Source of the DNA: Paenibacillus durus
GTDB lineage: Bacteria > Bacillota > Bacilli > Paenibacillales > Paenibacillaceae
Direction of reading: 5' to 3'
Assembly (NCBI RefSeq): GCF_000756615.1
Contig: NZ_CP009288.1
Coordinates: 5,456,001-5,520,000 of the forward strand
DNA: 64,000 nucleotides
Part shown: positions 7,919-16,288 of the stretch, piece after piece
How the letters are laid out: every line of letters starts with the position of its first letter
Numbering within the stretch: position 1 is the first letter of the stretch
Position numbers and translations under genes: made by a program
Notes under the pieces: model-generated
What the model was told of the DNA's origin: nothing
The model's input: the letters and a program-made list of their open reading frames with translations, nothing else
Database searches by the model: none

Positions 7919-9381
7919 CATGAATTCGACGCCTTCGCCCCGATTTCCTTCCGTATCTCTTCAATTCCCCGGTTGCGCTGATTGTCATTCTCCGGGTTTC
8001 GAATCGCCTTGATCAAGGCGGCTTCCAGCGCCTCCGCCGTCTTGGCGTCAATAATACCGGTAACTTTCAGCTTGGCCGCGCTCTGGAATTTCTTCACCGC
8101 GTCCTTCGTACCGGTGTCAAAGTATCCGTCTTTACGCCCCGGCTTATAGCCCAAACCGTCAAGCATCGTCTGTGCGCTCTTCACATTCGGGCTGTTTGAG
8201 TTGTACTGGAGCAGCTTACTCTTATCGATTGGCGTCACCGAAAAATAATCCGGCTGCGCCACCGCGATATCCGGCTTGATTCCCTTGCCGTGAATCCATG
8301 TCCCGTTCGGCGTCAGCCATTTGGCAATCGTAATTTTTAGCAGGCTGCCGTCGCCGAGCTGCTTATCGAAGCTGGTCTGCACCGTTCCCTTGCCGAAGGA
8401 ATTCTCGCCGATTAGCTTGGCTCCGGCGGACTGTTGCAGCGCTCCCGCCAATATTTCCGAAGCGCTCGCGCTGCCTTTGTTCATCAAGACGGCAACCGGA
8501 TAATCCTTGCCGCGGCCCTTGGAGGTCGTCAGTTCACGTTCCTTGTTCTTGTTCTCGACTTGAACGATCGTCTTGTCTCTTGGCACAAACTGCTCGGCAA
8601 TATCGATGACAACCGGCAGCACGCCGCCGGGATCGTTGCGGACGTCAATGACAAGACCTTTGAATCCCTTCTTCTCCAGCTTGGCCAGCTCTTCCTTGAA
8701 GCGGTCGGCGGTGTTCAGCGAGAACTGCGTAATTTCAATAACGCCAATGCCGTTCTGCTCCATAGTGGAGTAGACCGTCTCCAATGTCACATTATCCCGT
8801 TTGATATTGAACGTCAGGGGCTGCGCGGAACCGCTGCGCTGGATGACGAGGACCGCTGTGCTGCCTTTGGGGCCACGGATTTTGGCGACCGCGTCGTTCA
8901 AATCCATTCCTGTAAGCGTTGTTCCGTTCACGGAGGCAATAATATCCTTCGCCTGAATTCCGGCCTTCTCCGCCGGCGAGCCTTTAATCGGCGACACAAC
9001 GACGACTTTACCGTTATCCGAGGCGACCTCGGCTCCAATGCCGGTGAACGAGCCCTCAATGCTCTCTTCGAATTTCTCCGCCGTTTCCTTGGCCATATAG
9101 TTTGAATAAGGATCGCCGAGCGCTTCCATCATCCCGTTAACCGCGCCGTCGATCAGCTTGCTTCGATCCACGCTCTGGTAGTAATTGCCCTCGATCAGGC
9201 CAAGCGTCGTCCCAAGCTTCTTCGCTTCGTTCTGCGCAAGCCCGCCGTTTGCCAAAATGGATGCCGCGCTTTCTCCGGCAGCTTGTCCGGAAAAGAGCGA
9301 GCCCGTCACAGCCAGCGTCAGCAGACTGCCGCACAGCAGAGCTGCGATAACCATAAAAGCCGCTGTGCTCTTTTTTAACAT
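7918..9381 (-). CDS. ctpB: Carboxy-terminal processing serine protease CtpB (S41 family)
   Basis: 487 residues. A signal anchor (about 7-30) exports the enzyme. A PDZ domain covers about 110-190. The S41 catalytic domain follows, with Ser306 in GSASASEI, and Lys331 and Gln335 in FGKGTVQ, the known Ser/Lys/Gln triad. A peptidoglycan-binding domain ends the protein (about 395-460; MLDGLGYKPGRKDGYFD). In B. subtilis CtpB cleaves SpoIVFA in the intermembrane space to trigger SigK activation during sporulation, and it sits beside ftsX and minJ as here. ATG with GGAGG just upstream. All catalytic residues are present. Confidence 0.92.
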   Translation of the reverse strand: MLKKSTAAFMVIAALLCGSLLTLAVTGSLFSGQAAGESAASILANGGLAQNEAKKLGTTLGLIEGNYYQSVDRSKLIDGAVNGMMEALGDPYSNYMAKETAEKFEESIEGSFTGIGAEVASDNGKVVVVSPIKGSPAEKAGIQAKDIIASVNGTTLTGMDLNDAVAKIRGPKGSTAVLVIQRSGSAQPLTFNIKRDNVTLETVYSTMEQNGIGVIEITQFSLNTADRFKEELAKLEKKGFKGLVIDVRNDPGGVLPVVIDIAEQFVPRDKTIVQVENKNKERELTTSKGRGKDYPVAVLMNKGSASASEILAGALQQSAGAKLIGENSFGKGTVQTSFDKQLGDGSLLKITIAKWLTPNGTWIHGKGIKPDIAVAQPDYFSVTPIDKSKLLQYNSNSPNVKSAQTMLDGLGYKPGRKDGYFDTGTKDAVKKFQSAAKLKVTGIIDAKTAEALEAALIKAIRNPENDNQRNRGIEEIRKEIGAKASNS

Positions 9382-9498
9382 GAAGCCTCCACCGTCCCTT
9401 CTTGTCCACCATGCCGTCAGCCTGAGGTCCGTCCCGTAAGATCGGTCTGACTTCCAGTATATGCCGTAATGCTAAATATTATTTATGATACCATTAAA

Positions 9499-10815
9499 CT
9501 ATAAGTAATCCATCGGTTCGACCGGCTTTCCGTCAATCCGCACCTCGAAGTGAAGATGCGGTCCGGTTACCCGGCCGGTGGCGCCCGATTCCGCAATGGT
9601 CTGTCCGCGCTCCACCTTGTCACCTACGCTAACCTTGATTCCGCCCTCGCGGATGTGGCCATACAGCGTCCACATGCCGCCGCCGTGGTCGATCACCACG
9701 CAGTAGCCGTATCCGCTCCACCATTCCGCGACAATGACGGTGCCCGCTTCGGCAGCATGAATGTCCGTGCCTTGCGGAACGGCGAAGTCAACGCCGGTAT
9801 GCAGCTTGCGCTCTCCCGTCACCGGATGAATCCGGTAGCCGTACGGCGAGGACACCCGCGCGTTGCCCACGGGCAGCAGCAGCGGACCGCTGCCACTGGC
9901 GTAGGTGCTGCTCGAATCGTCCCCGCCATGCTCCGCGCCGGAATCGCCGGAGCTGCTGGCCGACGCTGCTGCTCTTCTTGCCGCCTCCTCGGCCGCTCTT
10001 TTCGCTGCTGCCGCCTTGGCCGCCGCTGCTCTTCTGGCCGCTTCTTCAGCTTTCAGCCTGTCCTTCTGGTCTTCGAGCGCCGCCCGCTGGCTTGCGAGCT
10101 GGACCAGCTTGGCGTTCTGCTCCTGGCTGATATCCTCCGCATCTTCGATAGCCTTGTCGTAATAAGCGATCAGCTCCTGCTTCTCGGCTTCCTTATCCTT
10201 CAAGACGCTCCGCTGCGATTCCAGATCGGTATACAACTGCTTGGCCTGAGCGTACTGCCCTTCAAGCTCTTTCTTCTTTTGGGTAACGGTCGCCTCGTCC
10301 CGCTTATGCTGATCCAGCAAATCCTGGTCCTGATCCACGATTAGCTTAAGCGAATCCGCGCGGTCAAGGAAATCCGAGAAGCTCTTGGAAGAGAGCAGCA
10401 CGTCAAGGTAAGATACCGCTCCATCCGTATACATGAGACGCACGCGGGATTCGATCAGCTTCTGCCGCGAATCCACCCGCTCCTGCGCTGCATCCAGTTC
10501 GGAAGCCGTCGTCTTGAGAGATTCCTCGGTGTTATCGATTTTGGCAGATATCTGCTTCATTTCGCCCTTGACCACTTCAATCTGGCCAAGCACAACCTGC
10601 AGATTCTGGTTCGTTTTAATCTTGTAGTGCTGGGCCTGCTGGCCTTGGGCAGCCGCTTTTTCCTGCTGCGATTTCGCGTTCTTCACATCCTGCTGCAGCT
10701 GCTTAAGCTGCTTGTCGATTTCGGCAACGCTTGGTTTTTTGGCATATCCTTCAGAGGGCTGGAACATTACGGCAGACAGCAGCAATACGGCTAAACCGGC
10801 GGCTATTTTTCTCAA
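9499..10815 (-). CDS. Secreted coiled-coil M23 peptidase, EnvC-like FtsEX partner
   Basis: 438 residues: signal peptide (1-25), long coiled coil (about 28-260), an Ala/Arg-rich then Ser/Gly linker (260-310), and a C-terminal LytM/M23 domain. The zinc-site residues are His339 and Asp343 (HTGVD) and His420/His422 (HLHFE), so the domain looks catalytically complete. The coiled-coil plus LytM plan is that of EnvC, which is worked by FtsEX through the membrane. The gene lies 31 bp after ftsX in the same direction. I infer that FtsEX controls this protein at the septum or side wall. In B. subtilis the FtsEX target is the unrelated NlpC/P60 enzyme CwlO, encoded elsewhere. Confidence 0.88.
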   Translation of the reverse strand: MRKIAAGLAVLLLSAVMFQPSEGYAKKPSVAEIDKQLKQLQQDVKNAKSQQEKAAAQGQQAQHYKIKTNQNLQVVLGQIEVVKGEMKQISAKIDNTEESLKTTASELDAAQERVDSRQKLIESRVRLMYTDGAVSYLDVLLSSKSFSDFLDRADSLKLIVDQDQDLLDQHKRDEATVTQKKKELEGQYAQAKQLYTDLESQRSVLKDKEAEKQELIAYYDKAIEDAEDISQEQNAKLVQLASQRAALEDQKDRLKAEEAARRAAAAKAAAAKRAAEEAARRAAASASSSGDSGAEHGGDDSSSTYASGSGPLLLPVGNARVSSPYGYRIHPVTGERKLHTGVDFAVPQGTDIHAAEAGTVIVAEWWSGYGYCVVIDHGGGMWTLYGHIREGGIKVSVGDKVERGQTIAESGATGRVTGPHLHFEVRIDGKPVEPMDYL

Positions 10816-10846
10816 CTCACGTTCCCCGTCCTTTGTTCTTAATTGT

Positions 10847-11761
10847 TCAGATCTTCAAAAACTTGCGGATGGACACGGTGCTTCCCCAAATGCCAATCAG
10901 CACCCCAAGTCCGACCAGCAGACCGCTCAGCTGCATCCAGATATCGGTAAAGGGCAATAGTCTCCACCCCATCAGCGGATCACCCTTTATGGACGTATTC
11001 AGACCGGTATAACCGGCATACAATACCCCGACGGTAATAAGTGAGCCTAACAGCCCGATCAGCGCGCCCTCGATAAAGAACGGCCAGCGGATGAAGGCAT
11101 TCGTCGCCCCCACCAGCTTCATAATTCCGATCTCCTTGCGGCGGGCCAGTATGGTCACCCGGATCGTATTTGAAATCAGGAACATCGACATGACACCGAG
11201 CCCTGCGACAAAAACAAAACCGACATTGCGGATCGTGCGCGTGATTTTGAACAGAGTCTCCACGGCGCCCTCCCCATATTTCACCTTGTAAATCGGTTTC
11301 TCGGGATGAGTATCGTTAAGCGCTTTGATCTTATCCGCCACAAACGGCACGGTCGTCGCCTTCACTACTTCCACCCGAAATGCGTCATTGAGCGGGTTAT
11401 TATCTTTGTCAAATCCTTCCAGTATATTGTCGGCATCCGGCCCCAAATCCTTACGCAGCTCCTCCAGCCCCTGATCTTTAGGGACGAACTGGATTTTGCT
11501 GACCTCGGGCATGCTGCCGATCTCATTCTGAAGCGTCTCACGCAGCGCTTGATTCGTCTCCAGGGTCAAATGAACGGTGATCTGCACTTGACTGTCCGCT
11601 TTGTCCGCCAGTGAGTTTACATTTAATACCAATAAAATAAAGACGCCCAGCACGAGCAAGGAGACGACAATGGATGTGATGGAGGCCACCGACATCCAGC
11701 CGTTGCGGAATACGTTCTTGAAGCCTTCCCGCACATGCCGCAAGAAGGTTTTAAAACTCAT
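10847..11761 (-). CDS. ftsX: Cell division ABC transporter permease FtsX
   Basis: 304 residues with the FtsX plan: N-terminal cytoplasmic helix, first membrane helix (about 22-47), an extracytoplasmic domain (about 50-165), then three helices including MKLVGATNAFIRWPFFIEG, which is highly conserved in FtsX. Its ATG overlaps the end of ftsE by 11 bp, so the two are translationally coupled. FtsX transmits ATP-driven changes in FtsE to a wall hydrolase outside; the M23 coiled-coil protein encoded next is the likely target. Confidence 0.95.
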   Translation of the reverse strand: MSFKTFLRHVREGFKNVFRNGWMSVASITSIVVSLLVLGVFILLVLNVNSLADKADSQVQITVHLTLETNQALRETLQNEIGSMPEVSKIQFVPKDQGLEELRKDLGPDADNILEGFDKDNNPLNDAFRVEVVKATTVPFVADKIKALNDTHPEKPIYKVKYGEGAVETLFKITRTIRNVGFVFVAGLGVMSMFLISNTIRVTILARRKEIGIMKLVGATNAFIRWPFFIEGALIGLLGSLITVGVLYAGYTGLNTSIKGDPLMGWRLLPFTDIWMQLSGLLVGLGVLIGIWGSTVSIRKFLKI

Positions 11762-12437
11762 ATCCGTATTCTCCTCTCAGCTGGTCTCTGACGATCTGTC
11801 CATGCTCGATGGCCAGAACACGTTTGCGCATTTTGTTCACGATATCCCGGTTATGGGTGGCCATAACTATGGTTGTGCCGCGAAAATTAATTTCATCCAG
11901 CAGCTGCATAATACCCCATGATGTCTCCGGGTCCAGATTGCCCGTAGGCTCGTCCGCCACAATGACGGAAGGATTGTTGACGATAGCCCGGGCGATGGCG
12001 ATCCGCTGCTGTTCCCCGCCGGAGAGCTGGGAAGGCTCGCGATTCGCTTTGGAACGCAGGCCCACCAGGTCGAGCACCTCGTTCACCCGCTTCTTGATCT
12101 GCTTTCTCGGCGCTTCAATAACCTCCATCGCAAACGCGACATTTTCAAAAGCCGTCAGCTTCGGAAGCAGCCTGAAATCCTGGAATACTACACCGATATT
12201 GCGGCGCACGTAAGGGATTTTGCGCGGCTTCAGCTTGCCGATATTGAAACCTCCCACGGAAATCTGGCCCTTGGTCGGCGATTCTTCTCTATAAATCAAT
12301 TTCATGAACGTCGATTTGCCCGCGCCCGACGGGCCGACGATATATACGAATTCGTTGCGGTCGATCTTGACCGACACTCCTTGAAGTGCATGGGTGCCAT
12401 TAGGATATGTCTTCCAGATATCCTGCATTTCGATCAT
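11751..12437 (-). CDS. ftsE: Cell division ATP-binding protein FtsE
   Basis: About 228 residues beginning MIEMQDIWKTYPNG, the usual FtsE start. I chose the ATG at 12437 because GGGAAG lies 8 bp upstream; the frame stays open further up but has no ribosome site. Walker A GPSGAGKST at 35-43, signature LSGGEQQRIAIARA, Walker B VIVADEPTGNLD, all canonical. It forms the FtsEX complex with the overlapping ftsX product at the division site. Confidence 0.95.
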   Translation of the reverse strand: MIEMQDIWKTYPNGTHALQGVSVKIDRNEFVYIVGPSGAGKSTFMKLIYREESPTKGQISVGGFNIGKLKPRKIPYVRRNIGVVFQDFRLLPKLTAFENVAFAMEVIEAPRKQIKKRVNEVLDLVGLRSKANREPSQLSGGEQQRIAIARAIVNNPSVIVADEPTGNLDPETSWGIMQLLDEINFRGTTIVMATHNRDIVNKMRKRVLAIEHGQIVRDQLRGEYGYEF

Positions 12438-12721
12438 CTTCATCACTTCCCGATTCTGACTTATCCGTTCCACGCTCTTCGGCATTGACTGTGCAAGCTT
12501 CCATAAACTGCGATATGACCACAGACGTATCTATTGTAACAAATCCGTAACTGCTTGAGTACCCGAAAGTTTTGCTGAGACCCGGCATATATTTTGAATG
12601 ATCAAGCTGGGCCCGCTTCCCTATAACTATATCGGCATGGCGGACCGCATTTCTAAAGGCCTTCGCGGCAGAACCGGCGCCTCTTGGCGCAAATTTCGGT
12701 ATCAGAGGAGACGACATTGCG

Positions 12722-14149
12722 ATGAGAAAAACACATGGCGCCCTGATTGCGCTAATCGGACTAATATTAGTGGCTTCGCTAGTATACGGGGGGCTGTACT
12801 TATATGCGGGACAGCGCAGCGTGCCGAAGGGGACGATGCTTGCGGGCTGGAGTGTCGGCGGAATGGATATCGCGGAGGCGCGTACGGAACTGGACCGGAA
12901 GATGGAAGTGCTGCATGTAATCCCGATCACACTGACGGGAGACGGGGAAACAGAGATCCGGATTACGCTTAAGGAAGCGGGCATTTCATATAATGCGGAC
13001 CGGTTTCTGAAGAACTTGGACCAACTGACGGACGGGAGCCTGCTGGAGCGGGTCAAGGCCCGCCGCGGCTTCGCGAAGACATGGAGCCTTGAGGCCGGCT
13101 GGGACAGCGCTGTGCTGAAACGAAACTTGAGTCCTCAGTGGGAGCGGACCGCTTTCGGCGAGCCTGTGAATGCCACCCGGAGAATTACGGAGAGCGACCA
13201 AATCGTCTATACACCGGGTGAAACCTCCCTCCGGGTTGACTGGAACAGCATGGAAGCCTCGCTTCGGGCCGCGCTTCCGAGAAGCTTCGACCGGCTGGAG
13301 GCTGTGCCGAGCACGGGCATCACCGCTAAGCTTCCGCTTAAAATCGTGCAGCCGGATGTCACGGTAGAGTCGCTGCGGGAACAGGGAGTGGCCCGCAAGA
13401 TTGCCGAATTCAGCACCTCGCTGGGCTCAAGCGGTCCGGGGAGAAGCTACAACGTGGAATCGGCGGCAAAAGCGGTGAATGATACGCTCCTTCCCCCGGG
13501 GGGAATATTCGACTACGGCAAAGCAATCGAAAAAGCGGAGAAGACCACCGGCTTCCGCGAAGCCCCGGTCATCGTGAGCGGCAGGCTTCAGCCGGGCGTC
13601 GGCGGCGGAATCTGCCAGGTATCCAGCACGCTGTATAACGCGGCGCTGCGTACGGGACTTGAAATCGTGGAGCGGCGTAACCACTCCCTGCCGGTAAGCT
13701 ACCTGCCCAAAGGCCAGGATGCGACATTCTCCCAGGGGTCGATCAATTTCCGCTTCCGCAACAATACCGGCCGTTATTTATTAATCCGATCCGCCGTGCA
13801 GGGCCGCGCGCTGACCGTCAAGCTCTTTGGCACCTTCCCGCAAAACGTATCATACGAGGTTGAGTCGCGGACCGTGGAAATCCTGTCGCCCGGCAGGCGG
13901 ACGGTTTCCGATGCATCCCTGCCGGCCGGCGCTTCGCGCACGCTCCAGAACGGCAAAGCCGGATATGTCGTTGAGACCTACCTCACCCGCAAGGTAGACG
14001 GCAAGGCCGTAGACAGAAAAAAACTGTCGCGCGACACCTACCGGCCGCAGCAAACCCTTGTCGCCGTCGGCCCTGGCGGAACAAGATCAGCCGCGCCGGA
14101 GCCCTCCGAGCGTCCGCTGGTAGAGGATGGAATAAGGAAGAATAATTGA
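12722..14149 (+). CDS. VanW family protein with peptidoglycan-binding region
   Basis: 475 residues. A membrane anchor or signal (about 8-28) is followed by two G5/YoaR-like peptidoglycan-binding segments (about 40-230) and a VanW domain (about 230-380; SAAKAVNDTLLPPGGIFDYGKA, GGGICQVSSTLYNA). The C-terminus is a Ser/Pro-rich tail. GAGGAG lies 11 bp before the ATG. VanW proteins occur in some vancomycin-resistance clusters, but stand-alone members such as B. subtilis YoaR are common in Firmicutes and have no firm function. No van genes are nearby, so a cell-wall surface role is the safest reading. It is divergent from ftsE and followed by its own terminator. Confidence 0.85.
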   Translation: MRKTHGALIALIGLILVASLVYGGLYLYAGQRSVPKGTMLAGWSVGGMDIAEARTELDRKMEVLHVIPITLTGDGETEIRITLKEAGISYNADRFLKNLDQLTDGSLLERVKARRGFAKTWSLEAGWDSAVLKRNLSPQWERTAFGEPVNATRRITESDQIVYTPGETSLRVDWNSMEASLRAALPRSFDRLEAVPSTGITAKLPLKIVQPDVTVESLREQGVARKIAEFSTSLGSSGPGRSYNVESAAKAVNDTLLPPGGIFDYGKAIEKAEKTTGFREAPVIVSGRLQPGVGGGICQVSSTLYNAALRTGLEIVERRNHSLPVSYLPKGQDATFSQGSINFRFRNNTGRYLLIRSAVQGRALTVKLFGTFPQNVSYEVESRTVEILSPGRRTVSDASLPAGASRTLQNGKAGYVVETYLTRKVDGKAVDRKKLSRDTYRPQQTLVAVGPGGTRSAAPEPSERPLVEDGIRKNN

Positions 14150-14163
14150 GGGGGCAATCCGAA

Positions 14164-14195
14164 AACCGGGCCGCCAAAGTGCGGTTCCGGTTTTT
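14164..14195 (+). terminator. Rho-independent terminator of the VanW-family gene
   Basis: AACCGG-g-CCGC, loop CAAAGT, GCGG-tt-CCGGTT followed by five T, starting 15 bp after the stop codon. Confidence 0.75.
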
Positions 14196-14338
14196 CGGGA
14201 TCGTCCGTTTTCGGATTTCCTTTTTGTCCTCCAGCATATTTAATTCTTGCTTTACCTAAGCAAGCCTTCCTCTTTACAATCTGCTGATATACTGATGATA
14301 TACTCAATAATCACTATATTTAGAAAGGATGACTTATC

Positions 14339-14752
14339 GTGACAACAACGGCAATATCGACCGATCTTAAGCTGGCCGATCTTATGAGACCTGCGCCGAT
14401 CGTTTATGACCACCACACCTGCCGGCAGGCGCTTCGTCTGATGTTCGAGCACCCGGAGTCCAAATGTCTTGTCCTCTGCAATCCGGTAGACGAGCCGGTG
14501 GGGCTGCTCATGAGCGAGATGTTCTTTTTGAAAGTATCCGGCCGTTTCGGTATGGACACATTCTACAAAGAACCTGCAATGAAGCTGGCTCACAAAGCCC
14601 CGCTGACTGTCGACATCACCACTGCGCCGCATACGGTTCTGGCAATGGCGATGGACCGCCATCCAATGCAGCAGAACGACTGCATTATCGTCACTGACGG
14701 CGGCAAGCTGGCCGGAGCCGTTTATGTCGCCGATTTGCTAGCCCTGCAGTGA
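14339..14752 (+). CDS. Small CBS-domain protein
   Basis: 137 residues from a GTG start (AAAGGA 9 bp upstream). The protein reads as one CBS pair: motif one LADLMRPAPIVYDHHTCRQA, linker VGLLMSEMFFLKVSGRFGMD, motif two APLTVDITTAPHTVLAMAM with IIVTDGGKLAGAVYVADLL at the end. The linker wording closely resembles the CBS modules found in EAL/GGDEF signalling proteins, but no such domain is attached here. CBS pairs usually bind adenosine nucleotides. The partner and function are unknown. Confidence 0.72.
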   Translation: MTTTAISTDLKLADLMRPAPIVYDHHTCRQALRLMFEHPESKCLVLCNPVDEPVGLLMSEMFFLKVSGRFGMDTFYKEPAMKLAHKAPLTVDITTAPHTVLAMAMDRHPMQQNDCIIVTDGGKLAGAVYVADLLALQ

Positions 14753-15021
14753 TAGTTGGACACGCCTCTCTTTTCCCCGTACCTTACGCTTTTATTCATC
14801 CCCTCTTCCTTCCCCTCTGCAATTCGAACAAGTTGTCCCAAAGACATGTCGATTCCAGCCTAATTACACATTCGTACATAGCTTAAGCGTGGCTTGTTCT
14901 CCTTGACCATGTACTGCCGACCGTATCGCGCCCACACTCTTGCAGAAGAACTTTATTCATTTTTATAATATTGGTCGCTGATAACTATGGTATGATTTGC
15001 CAAAGGGGAGGAGTCGATAAT

Positions 15022-15804
15022 ATGGCTTTAATCGAATGTCGTCATTATTCGGAAACACTGGGACTAAGCACGTCGATGACGGTGATTCTACCGCAGAAGA
15101 CAAAGACACAAATCGGAATGAGAAGCACTGCTCGCAGCGGCCTGCATCCTACCTTGTACCTGCTGCATGGATTGTCGGATGATCACTCCACTTGGCTTCG
15201 CCGCACTTCGATTGAGCGCTATGTCGCGAACCTGGGGATTGCGGTCGTTATGCCGCAGGTGCATCGCAGATTTTATACGGACATGGCTTACGGAGGCCGA
15301 TACTGGACCTTTATCAGCGAGGAACTGCCGGCACTGGCGCGCTCGTTCTTTCCGCTGTCGGCAGAGCGTGAGGATAACTTCGTGGCAGGCTTGTCGATGG
15401 GAGGCTATGGGGCAATCAAGCTGGGGCTTCGCAAGCCGGAGGCTTTTGCCGCTGCTGCCAGTCTATCCGGAGCACTGGATGTGGCGCATCTTCATATCAA
15501 CCATGGTAACGCTATGTCCAAACAAGAATTTGAAATGATTTTTGGCACTGAGGATATCTCTGGAACGGATGAGGACCTTCTAGCCTTGATCCGCAAGATA
15601 GACGCCTCGAGCGGACCGAAGTCGATGCTGTACCAATGCTGTGGTACGGAGGATTTTTTGTATGAGGACAATCTGCGTTTTCGCGATGCCGCCCGAGCTA
15701 CCTCCCTGTCTTTAACTTATGAGGAGAGCCCGGGAACTCATGAATGGGGATACTGGGATACCAAAATTCAGGATGTGCTGGCCTGGCTGCCGCTGAGAGT
15801 GTAG
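15022..15804 (+). CDS. Esterase of the S-formylglutathione hydrolase/tributyrin esterase family
   Basis: 260 residues from the ATG at 15022, chosen because AGGGGAGGAG lies 8 bp upstream; the frame is open 17 codons further but without a ribosome site. Alpha/beta hydrolase fold: oxyanion region YLLHGLSDDHSTW, nucleophile in GLSMGGYGA, acidic residue near CGTEDFLYEDN and the catalytic His in GTHEWGYWD. This is the EstA/esterase D type, cytoplasmic with no signal peptide. Substrates are probably short-chain acyl or acetyl esters. It stands alone; nothing in the context names a pathway. Confidence 0.85.
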   Translation: MALIECRHYSETLGLSTSMTVILPQKTKTQIGMRSTARSGLHPTLYLLHGLSDDHSTWLRRTSIERYVANLGIAVVMPQVHRRFYTDMAYGGRYWTFISEELPALARSFFPLSAEREDNFVAGLSMGGYGAIKLGLRKPEAFAAAASLSGALDVAHLHINHGNAMSKQEFEMIFGTEDISGTDEDLLALIRKIDASSGPKSMLYQCCGTEDFLYEDNLRFRDAARATSLSLTYEESPGTHEWGYWDTKIQDVLAWLPLRV

Positions 15805-16157
15805 GATATGCTCATTAAAAAAGAGACCAGTTCTTCTACCCCTAACGTGTCTCCTTTTCGGGTGCGGGCAAAACTGCGTAAATACATTTTCTTTCGCTGA
15901 TCCTTTGATCGATTGAAAAAGAGCTGCGATCGTGCAGGAGTTTCAAGCTATTTCTGCAATAACATGAAGCCAAGTCGGGAAAACATGTATCTGCGCAGGA
16001 ATGGTCCCTCTTGAATTAACATTTGTGGAAAAAGGATGTATGGTCGCAGGTTTTTAACAACCTAATATTCGCACAGATTTTCTGATCATTTTTCGAAGTC
16101 AAAAACTTTATTGATCGCATCGATCGCATGCCGAACTTTATTCCCTTGTATATATAG
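15805..16157. other. Intergenic region, no gene seen
   Basis: A weak hairpin GAGAC...GTCTC at about 15822-15855 with a short T-run may end the esterase transcript. The rest holds short TGCAGG and CGATCG motifs but no frame with a ribosome site, no promoter I trust and no RNA gene. Confidence 0.5.
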
Positions 16158-16200
16158 AAAAAATGACATCCCAACTATTATCAGTTTGAATGTCATTTTT
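16158..16200 (-). terminator. Terminator at the end of the arginine operon
   Basis: Stem AAAATGACAT/ATGTCATTTT with a 20-base loop and six T on the minus strand, about 90 bp past the argH stop. A- and T-tracts on both sides could make it work in both directions. Confidence 0.75.
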
Positions 16201-16288
16201 AGTTAATTACTTTGTTTGTACCTCAAACAAGAACCCGTTATGTCTACTCAAATGGCCCCTTGACTCTGTTTCTTGCCAGACGACACGC

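Noticed and set aside
12400..13056. 218-codon minus-strand frame spanning the start regions of ftsE and the VanW gene
   Set aside because: It lies antisense to the VanW coding region and runs into ftsE out of frame; Ser/Pro-rich shadow product.
12722..14149. Vancomycin-resistance cluster
   Set aside because: Only a VanW-domain protein is present; no vanHAX, vanRS or vanY-like gene lies nearby, and stand-alone VanW proteins are common.
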